Shown here: piece by piece, positions 6,098-10,790 of the stretch
Layout of the letters: each line of letters begins with the position of its first letter
How positions within the stretch are numbered: the stretch's first letter is position 1
Source: Firmicutes bacterium UBA4845
GTDB taxonomy: Bacteria; Bacillota; Clostridia; Tissierellales; Sedimentibacteraceae
Direction: 5' to 3'
Assembly (NCBI GenBank): GCA_002399975.1
Contig: DHER01000032.1
Span: forward strand, 1 to 10,790
DNA length: 10,790 nucleotides
Notes under the pieces: model-generated
Told to the model about the DNA's origin: nothing
The model's database searches: none
What the model saw: the letters and a program-made list of their open reading frames with translations, nothing else
Program-made: the position numbers and the translations under genes

Positions 6098-6107
6098 GAG
6101 TGGTACT

Positions 6108-7394
6108 ATGAAGCTATATGAAAGTGAAACAGTTGAATTGAAGGAAATCTATACGCCTGATTTAAAAAATGAAATTATCGCTTTTGCAAATACAAATGGC
6201 GGAACAATCTATATTGGTGTACAAGATAGCGGAGAGATTATTGGTCTTGATAATGCTGACTTTGTAATGCAACAAATATCAAATTCTTTAAGAAATAGTA
6301 TTCGTCCTGATGTTTCTATGTTTACTAATATTGAGCTATTGCAAGAAGAAAATAAGTTTTTTATTAAACTAACTGTTAGCCAAGGTACAAAAAAGCCTTA
6401 TTACCTATCAGATAAGGGACTTAAACCAACAGGCGTATATGTTAGAAGTGGAACAACATCTGCCCCAGCATCTGAAGATGCTATTCGTATGATGATAAAA
6501 ATGACAGATGGTGATTTATTTGAGGCAAATCGTTCTTTAATTCAAGAGTTGACCTTTAATAGACTAGATGAGGAATTACAAAAAAGAGGTTTAGAATTTA
6601 CCGAAGTTCAAATGAAAAATTTGGGCATTCTTTCTTCTGATGATATTTACACAAATATGGGGTTACTTGTTTCGGACCAATGTAAACATTCCATCAAATT
6701 TGCGATTTTTCAAGGCACAGATAAGTTAGTGTTTAGGGATAGAAAAGAACTTACTGGTTCCCTATTTGCTCAGCTTACAGATGCCTATAAAACCATTGAC
6801 TTTTATAACGGTACAAAAGCAACCTTCCACGATTTACTACGCACAGATGAGAGGGATTATCCAGAAGACGCTGTTCGCGAAGCTTTGTTGAATGCTATTG
6901 TTCATAGGGATTATTCATTTAGTGGTAGCACATTTATAAATCTTTACTCTAACCGTTTAGAGATTATCTCCTTAGGTGGGCTGGTATCCGGATTATCATT
7001 AGAGGCAGCTATGATGGGAGTATCACAACCAAGAAACGTAAAATTAGCAAGCCTATTTTATAGGATGAAACTAATTGAGGCATACGGAACAGGTATTAGC
7101 AAGATAATCAGCTGCTACAAAGGGTTGCCTATGCATCCTGAGTTTGAAAATGTAGAAGGTGCATTCCGAGTAATTCTACCTAACATACATGCACAAGAGT
7201 TAAGTGTAGAAGATGAAAAGTATTTACCGATACTCAGATTATTCGAAAAGCAAAAAGAAATCACTCGCAGTAATGTCGAAGAAGCTTTGGGGATTGGTAC
7301 GACTCATGCAATTAATATGCTCAAAGAAATGCTTAATAAAGATCTGATCAGTAAGGTTGGAAATGGCAGATTGACGAGATATATGGCGAAGTAA
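6108..7394 (+). CDS. AlbA_2 / HATPase_c_4 DNA-binding regulator
   Basis: The 428-aa protein has an N-terminal Schlafen AlbA_2 domain (PF04326, about residues 4-120), seen in ESETVELKE, NEIIAFANTNGGTIYIGV and GVYVRSGTTSAPAS. A HATPase_c_4 (RecG-like C-terminal) ATP-binding module follows (about 250-350). Its N-box is YPEDAVREALLNAIVHRDY and its G-box is EAYGTGISKI. A winged helix closes the protein (about 370-428: ITRSNVEEALGIGTTHAINM, then LKEMLNKDLISKVG). Such proteins are usually annotated as ATP-binding or RNA-binding-domain regulators; most are uncharacterised, and some sit in defence islands. The start at 6108 has AAGGAG 7 bases upstream; a GTG at 6078 would add ten residues that overlap the operator repeats. 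It is monocistronic, and a hairpin follows at 7455-7492. Confidence 0.85.
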   Translation: MKLYESETVELKEIYTPDLKNEIIAFANTNGGTIYIGVQDSGEIIGLDNADFVMQQISNSLRNSIRPDVSMFTNIELLQEENKFFIKLTVSQGTKKPYYLSDKGLKPTGVYVRSGTTSAPASEDAIRMMIKMTDGDLFEANRSLIQELTFNRLDEELQKRGLEFTEVQMKNLGILSSDDIYTNMGLLVSDQCKHSIKFAIFQGTDKLVFRDRKELTGSLFAQLTDAYKTIDFYNGTKATFHDLLRTDERDYPEDAVREALLNAIVHRDYSFSGSTFINLYSNRLEIISLGGLVSGLSLEAAMMGVSQPRNVKLASLFYRMKLIEAYGTGISKIISCYKGLPMHPEFENVEGAFRVILPNIHAQELSVEDEKYLPILRLFEKQKEITRSNVEEALGIGTTHAINMLKEMLNKDLISKVGNGRLTRYMAK

Positions 7395-7430
7395 ATAGAG
7401 TGATTAATAACTTTTATAAATAATGAAAAG

Positions 7431-7534
7431 TAAATCTGTCAACTCGACTTACACCCTCGATATGTGATTAAGGGAACATATCTGGGCTTTTCTGTTAGAA
7501 ATCGGGTATGGCTGAGTTGACATTGACAGATTTA
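7431..7534. repeat. 104-bp structure bounded by 12-bp perfect inverted repeats
   Basis: TAAATCTGTCAA (7431-7442) and TTGACAGATTTA (7523-7534) are perfect inverted repeats. A second, inner pairing is possible: TGTCAACTC (7437-7445) with GAGTTGACA (7514-7522). The right side carries TTGACA twice in tandem, so the two stems are alternatives shifted by 6 bases. A separate 7-bp hairpin lies inside. This fits a MITE-like insertion or a long structured transcript tail. No coding frame is seen in it and no flanking target duplication is evident. Confidence 0.5.
7455..7492 (+). terminator. Probable terminator of the AlbA_2 regulator
   Basis: GATATGT (7459-7465) and ACATATC (7476-7482) pair perfectly with a 10-base loop. 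Outer CCC and GGG can extend the stem across a small internal mismatch, and CTTTT follows. It is 60 bases after the stop codon at 7394 and could terminate that transcript. Confidence 0.45.
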
Positions 7535-7545
7535 GTTTTATTAGA

Positions 7546-7565
7546 CAGGAAAAGCGCCTTTCCTG
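7546..7565. repeat. Short hairpin at the left edge of the restriction-modification remnant
   Basis: CAGGAAA (7546-7552) and TTTCCTG (7559-7565) form a perfect 7-bp stem with a 6-base loop AGCGCC. It lies right where the sequence changes from AT-rich spacer to the GC-richer DUF4391 remnant. It could mark a rearrangement junction; no T-run follows. Confidence 0.35.
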
Positions 7566-7566
7566 A

Positions 7567-7851
7567 GGAAAACTCACCCCCCGTGCCGAGAGGGTTCTCG
7601 TTTCAGAGAGCAAGCCGTTTGATGATTGGAATTTATCTTTAAGCGGGCTTGACCCCGGGACGTTATGGGAGAATATGATTGCTCAAATCGGCGGTATTGA
7701 CCTTACTGGTGGTAAGGATCTTGGTGAAACTATCGCCACGAATGAGCACTGCAACAAATTGATGAAACAAATTGCAACCTTGGATAAAAAGACGATGAAC
7801 GAACGGCAGCCCCGCCGCAAGTGGGAATATGCCGAGAAAATTGTCGACTAA
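7567..7851 (+). pseudogene. 5'-truncated DUF4391 protein (type III restriction-modification accessory)
   Basis: The frame after the TGA at 7564-7566 is open for 94 codons to the TAA at 7849-7851. It reads LVSESKPFDDWNLSLSGLD, then TLWENMIAQIGGID, LGETIATNEHCNKLMKQIAT and NERQPRRKWEYAEKIVD. This pattern, with the L-T/S-GLD...WENI..IGG block, then an IA...KL.KQIA.L coiled coil and a QPRRKWE end, matches the C-terminal part of DUF4391 proteins, which are typically encoded just before mod in type III restriction-modification loci. Full-length members are about 220 residues, so more than half is missing and no start or ribosome binding site is seen. The stop is 24 bases before the Mod fragment, as expected for the usual operon order. 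It is a remnant. Confidence 0.7.
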
Positions 7852-7875
7852 AAGCCGAACTGGGGGAACTCAACC

Positions 7876-8310
7876 ATGGATAAAATGAAAATGCAAACAC
7901 CTAACCTTGCCGACAACAACTTTGCCGCCCTTGCGGCGATGTTCTCGAATGCCATAACGGAGACTGTTGACGAAAACGGTGAGGTTGTCCGTGTCATTGA
8001 CGCGGACGCTCTTGCGCAGGAAATAAACACCCGTGTCGTGTCGGGAAAAGAAGAACGCTATCAGTTCACTTGGCCGGACAAGAAGAAATCCGTGCTGTTG
8101 GTAAATGCGCCTATTACGGCGGCTTTGCGCCAGTGCCGCGAAGAGAGCGTGGACTTTGATACTACGGGTAACCTCTACATAGAGGGTGATAACCTTGATG
8201 TGTTGAAACTGCTCCGTGAAACCTACCTGAACCGTGTAAAAATGATTTATATCGATATAATCTTACAGAGATTGATACAATTTAATTATCCTAATCCATT
8301 GGTTTCATAA
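7876..8310 (+). pseudogene. 3'-truncated type III DNA methyltransferase (Mod)
   Basis: The first 127 residues match the N-terminus of type III Mod adenine methyltransferases. Visible parts are DADALAQEINTRVVSGKEER, YQFTWPDKKKSVLLVNAPI, then LYIEGDNLDVLKLLRETYLN and RVKMIYID. In intact enzymes the last phrase continues as DPPYNTG, the catalytic motif IV. Here it breaks after the aspartate (codon 8254-8256) and runs into 17 unrelated residues (IILQRLIQFNYPNPLVS) before a TAA. Intact Mod proteins are about 600 residues, so the target-recognition and SAM-binding parts are gone and no activity is possible. GGGGGA lies about 8 bases before the ATG at 7876. The fragment looks clearly more GC-rich than its flanks. 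No rest of mod and no res gene is seen in the window. Confidence 0.85.
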
Positions 8311-8515
8311 GGAGGGGGTTAAGGTGCAAAAAAGGGGGTTTAGAATTTGACCAGGATAGTCGATTGTTTTTATAGAAGATATAATCTGAATTTATAGCGC
8401 TCATAGAAGAATGTATATCATTAACTCAAGGAGATAAATAGGAATTTATATTGATTGTTATATTCAAACATTAAGAAGAGATTAAAATCAAAAAAACACA
8501 AGGGGGAAATAATAT
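8311..8515. other. Spacer right of the mod break
   Basis: This 205-base AT-rich stretch has no convincing gene. It starts with a strong Shine-Dalgarno-like run (GGAGGGGG) and a GTG, but that frame stops after eight codons. A phrase in another frame, TRIVDCFYRRYNL (from about 8349), reads like protein but is too short to name. A TATAAT lies at 8380-8385 without a good -35 box. Together with 8257-8310 this marks DNA that joined here when mod was broken. Confidence 0.4.
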
Positions 8516-10129
8516 ATGGAAAATGCATCTGATAATGCTTTTTTATTAAAATGTGCATGTTGTGGTGAGCCATTTTTTACACAGGGTGAGAGTGATTTTT
8601 ATAAATCCAATGGGTTAATTATTCCCACAAGATGCAAGAAATGTAGAGATAGTCATAAGAGGTACCGTTCAAAATCATCGTGGAATTCTACATTGGATAT
8701 AGCTACACAACAATTATATGATGAAATTATAGATAATTGGAGCGTAGATGCAAAAAAAGAAAATAGAACTTACTTCTATAATATTCAGGAAGTGAACATT
8801 ATTTCAGAAGGTAAAAAATCGTTTGTTATTGCCCGAAAGGGTAGTGGAAAAACCGCAATAGCTCAGTATTTATGTGAAATGAAGCAAGATGATGTTTTTG
8901 CAGAGAAGCTATCATTTAAAAATTTCCCTTTTAACATCCTTTATTCGTTGGAAAACAAAAGAGAATATACTGTACCAAATCAATACATTTCCATTTGGAA
9001 ATATTTGATTTACTCATATATATGTAAAAAGATGATATTAAACGAAAATATCGATTCTGACGTCAGGGATAAACTAACTAAGATATATGGGGATACCTCA
9101 ATCAAATCATTGAACCGATTAATAGAAAGGTGGACAAGTAAAGCTTTTGGGGCAGAAATCTTGGGAGTTGGATTTAATTATGAGCATGAAAAACAGGGGG
9201 AAGAGTTAACTTGGATTGATTCGATTGAAATTTTACAACAGGTGATATTGGATTATTGTGACACATCAAAGTACTTCATCGTTTTTGACGAACTTGATGA
9301 AGATTATAAAGACTTTCAGTCAGAAGCAGAAGCCAACAATTATATGAGTATGTTGACAAGTTTGTTTAAAGCAGTTCAAGACATCAGAAGTATTTTTGAT
9401 TCTGAAGGGAAACATATTTTACCAATTGTATTCTTACGCAGTGACATATATGCTAGACTTAAAGACTCTGATAAAAACAAATGGCGCGAATCAATTATTG
9501 ATTTAGAGTGGGACAGCACTCAAATGCAACGAATGTTAGCCCATAGACTTTGTGTTGCTGCCAACATTCCTGAGACTGATTTTAATATTATATGGTATAA
9601 GTTATTTGATAAGCGTATGGTTAAGATGGGCAATAGGCAATCTCGAGAAATGGAGATATTTGAATACATTGAACGCAGTACCGAAATGCGTCCTAGGGAC
9701 TTTGTTCAGTATGTAAAGGAGTGTGTAACTCTAGCAAAAGAACGTTCTGAAATGCCCATATCACCACAGACAGTTAAAGATGCAGATGATATTTTTTCTG
9801 AATATCTAAAAGGAGAAACAATTGACGAAATATTTGCGGTTATTCCTGAAATTAATGAGATTTTAGGACTGTTATCTACTATTAGGAAGCAAAGCTTTCA
9901 ATTTACTACCTTTGAGCTTGAGTATAATGAACTTGTAAAGCGTGGAGTGGTTCCCAAACGTGATGTGAAGAATGTTCTATTAGCACTCTTTGATTCTGGA
10001 GTATTAGGAAACCAACCAACAATGAGGGGACAAGCCATCTTTAAGTTTTCTAAAAAATCGCCACGTTTTAATTTTAATGAAACGATGATAGTTCATAGAG
10101 GACTTTACAAAGCTTTACAAATATACTAA
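8516..10129 (+). CDS. Zinc-ribbon P-loop ATPase, Sll1717-type
   Basis: The 537-aa protein starts with a treble-clef-type zinc ribbon (C13, C16, C40, C43; LKCACCGEPF and PTRCKKCRDS), like the probable zinc-binding zf-trcl domain. An NTPase follows, with Walker A ARKGSGKT (106-113) and Walker B YFIVFDELDED (about 253-263). A sensor-like strand IVFLRSDIYARL lies near 304-315. The conserved RPRDF (392-396) is typical of P-loop ATPases of the Sll1717 family. A winged-helix-like region probably forms the last 110 residues. The start has AGGGGG 9 bases upstream. The gene is complete, stands alone, and is flanked by a broken mod gene and an IS element. Related ATPases often occur in defence islands, but no effector domain (nuclease, TIR, protease) is visible in the chain. 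Its activity is unknown; a role in DNA sensing or phage defence is inferred from context. Confidence 0.75.
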   Translation: MENASDNAFLLKCACCGEPFFTQGESDFYKSNGLIIPTRCKKCRDSHKRYRSKSSWNSTLDIATQQLYDEIIDNWSVDAKKENRTYFYNIQEVNIISEGKKSFVIARKGSGKTAIAQYLCEMKQDDVFAEKLSFKNFPFNILYSLENKREYTVPNQYISIWKYLIYSYICKKMILNENIDSDVRDKLTKIYGDTSIKSLNRLIERWTSKAFGAEILGVGFNYEHEKQGEELTWIDSIEILQQVILDYCDTSKYFIVFDELDEDYKDFQSEAEANNYMSMLTSLFKAVQDIRSIFDSEGKHILPIVFLRSDIYARLKDSDKNKWRESIIDLEWDSTQMQRMLAHRLCVAANIPETDFNIIWYKLFDKRMVKMGNRQSREMEIFEYIERSTEMRPRDFVQYVKECVTLAKERSEMPISPQTVKDADDIFSEYLKGETIDEIFAVIPEINEILGLLSTIRKQSFQFTTFELEYNELVKRGVVPKRDVKNVLLALFDSGVLGNQPTMRGQAIFKFSKKSPRFNFNETMIVHRGLYKALQIY

Positions 10130-10271
10130 TAAAATGAATTTCTCTTAATAAAATGGATTTACTTTTGATTATTAACATAATAGAAGCTGATAAATTCCCA
10201 ATTTATTGAGTTGAAAAAAGCATAAAATTAGATTCATCTATGACATATTATTTCATAAAATGTGAAATAAA

Positions 10272-10320
10272 AAAAATCTTACACTACACATTTTCCAAAT
10301 TGGTAGTGTGGAAGTTTTTT
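10272..10320. terminator. T-tailed terminator, probably bidirectional
   Basis: ACACTAC (10281-10287) pairs with GTAGTGT (10303-10309), extended by CTT/AAG across a GG bulge, with CCAAATTGG in the loop region. A run of T (10315-10320) follows on the plus strand and a run of A (10271-10276) precedes the stem, so it can act on both strands. It lies about 150 bases after the ATPase stop codon. Confidence 0.65.
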
Positions 10321-10329
10321 ATTAATGAT

Positions 10330-10395
10330 TTATGCCTGAATTCCCGTGCCGTCCTTAAAAGTGAACCGTATATCATCTTTATGTAAGTGCTTCAA
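10330..10395 (-). pseudogene. Possible serine-recombinase C-terminal remnant
   Basis: On the minus strand a frame open for 21 codons ends in KHLHKDDIRFTFKDGTGIQA and a TAA. A final strand of the form D-I-R-F-x-F-K-D-G-T is common at the C-terminus of large serine recombinases carried by conjugative and mobilisable elements. The frame is closed upstream by a TGA, so it is at most a scrap of such a gene. The match is short and could be chance. Confidence 0.3.
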
Positions 10396-10422
10396 AAGAG
10401 GGCATCATTCCATAATTTAATA

Positions 10423-10445
10423 TAGTGTCTGCTGAGCAGATACTA
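10423..10445. repeat. 23-bp near-perfect palindrome
   Basis: The core TCTGCT-G-AGCAGA (10428-10440) is perfect, and TAGT/ACTA extends it on both sides with one mismatched pair (10427 and 10441). This gives 11-base arms with one mismatch. No T-run follows, so it is not a terminator. It could be an operator, a recombination site or a target feature for the IS element that begins nearby. Confidence 0.5.
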
Positions 10446-10546
10446 AATAGATAATAATTTAAAAGTTGATGGGATTATTGGGAAACAAATAAAAAAAGCA
10501 TTAAATGATTAGCCCGACAAATGGCCGGTCATTGAACCTTGAAAAT

Positions 10547-10576
10547 TTAACATAACACAGTAAAACATGTTATAAT
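10547..10576 (+). promoter_or_regulatory. Promoter of the IS1182-type transposase
   Basis: TTAACA (10547-10552) and a perfect TATAAT (10571-10576) lie 18 bases apart, 30 bases before the transposase start codon. The spacing and the -10 box are good. Confidence 0.55.
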
Positions 10577-10606
10577 GAGCCCATCAAATAGTAGTGAGGT
10601 GCAGAC

Positions 10607-10790
10607 ATGTCTTTCGCAATGAACAATGTACAGCAATTAAGTTTTGACGACTCCGTATATCATCTGACAGACCGTGAAAAAAGAAATTTAGATAAATCCT
10701 GGGCCAAGGACTTCGCTGAAATCATTTTTCCAGCTATTAATGAGAAGCCTTTTTCCGTTTTATATAGTGACAGACCTTCCAGAACAAATA
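10607..10790 (+). CDS. IS1182-family transposase, N-terminal part (runs off the window)
   Basis: The visible 61 residues begin MSFAMNNVQQLSFDDSVYHL and continue with TDREKRNLDKSWAKDFAEII, FPAINEKPFSVLYSDRPSRT. The pattern LTDREKR..L.KSWAK.FAE.IFP.INE.PF.VLYSD..SR.N is the conserved opening of IS1182-family DDE transposases in Firmicutes. The start has GTGAGGTG about 7 bases upstream. The rest of the gene, including the catalytic residues and the right end, lies beyond the window, so whether the element is intact cannot be judged. Its insertion here adds to the evidence that this island is rearranged. Confidence 0.85.
   Translation, partial: MSFAMNNVQQLSFDDSVYHLTDREKRNLDKSWAKDFAEIIFPAINEKPFSVLYSDRPSRTN

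Larger units (their letters stand above)
10130..10606. other. AT-rich spacer between the ATPase and the IS element
   Basis: No long gene is present. It holds an 8-bp perfect inverted repeat TTATTTCA/TGAAATAA (10248-10255 and 10263-10270), a T-tailed terminator (10272-10320), a possible minus-strand recombinase tail (10330-10395), a near-perfect 23-bp palindrome (10423-10445), and the promoter and left end of an IS1182-type element. The exact IS end cannot be fixed because the right end is outside the window. Confidence 0.6.

Noticed and set aside
7848..8030. 60-codon minus-strand open frame
   Set aside because: It is antisense to the Mod fragment, whose plus-strand reading is clearly family-like.
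8311..8350. GTG start after GGAGGGGG as a new gene
   Set aside because: The frame stops after eight codons and no alternative frame continues it.
6081..10192. 13-base repeat ATAGAAGCTGATA at 6081-6093 and 10180-10192
   Set aside because: A 13-base match between two points in an AT-rich 10.8-kb window is expected about once by chance, and the surroundings are not similar.
10248..10270. TTATTTCA/TGAAATAA hairpin as a second terminator
   Set aside because: The stem is all but AT-only and is followed by A rather than T on the plus strand; the stronger hairpin at 10272-10320 explains termination better.

Overview
The window looks like a piece of a low-GC Firmicutes chromosome, most likely a Clostridia/Lachnospiraceae-type gut or anaerobe lineage. 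The reasons are AT-rich spacers, strong GGAG-type ribosome binding sites, a Hol_Tox-type mini-toxin next to a phage-type amidase tail, paired short chromate transporters and an IS1182-type transposase. The assignment is an inference from gene style only. No tRNA, rRNA or CRISPR array was seen.

Layout. (1) 1-1641, phage-derived debris: a 29-residue holin-like type I toxin on the minus strand with its conserved hairpins, a 5'-truncated N-acetylmuramoyl-L-alanine amidase keeping the end of the catalytic domain and a peptidoglycan-binding tail, then a minus-strand zinc-ribbon/membrane/Ltp-repeat protein related to phage superinfection-exclusion lipoproteins. (2) 1642-2213, a long AT-rich spacer with promoter-like and repeat signals. 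(3) 2214-4197, two overlapping short chromate transporter (CHR) genes facing a convergent LysR regulator whose 3' end overlaps theirs. (4) 4326-5906, a large protein with a PRiA4_ORF3 (IS1096-type) N-terminus, an unrecognised body and a sliding-clamp-like QLTLF tail. (5) 5907-7394, an AlbA_2/HATPase_c_4/winged-helix regulator behind a dense inverted/direct repeat cluster that looks like its own operator. (6) 7395-8310, a 104-bp inverted-repeat structure, then the remains of a type III restriction-modification locus: a 5'-truncated DUF4391 protein and a Mod methyltransferase that stops just before its catalytic DPPY motif. These remnants look visibly more GC-rich than their surroundings. (7) 8516-10129, an intact zinc-ribbon plus P-loop ATPase of Sll1717 type. 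(8) 10130-10790, a terminator, a possible minus-strand recombinase tail, a near-perfect 23-bp palindrome, and the start of an IS1182-family transposase that runs off the window.

Together, the right half reads as an accessory or defence island with high turnover: a destroyed restriction system, a DNA-binding/ATPase regulator, a stand-alone P-loop ATPase with a zinc ribbon, and an IS element. The left edge reads as a decayed prophage end that keeps a toxin and an immunity-like membrane protein. The best candidate for something undescribed is the zinc-ribbon ATPase at 8516-10129, whose left flank begins at the break in the mod gene; the Ltp-type protein and the operator cluster at 6043-6097 come next.
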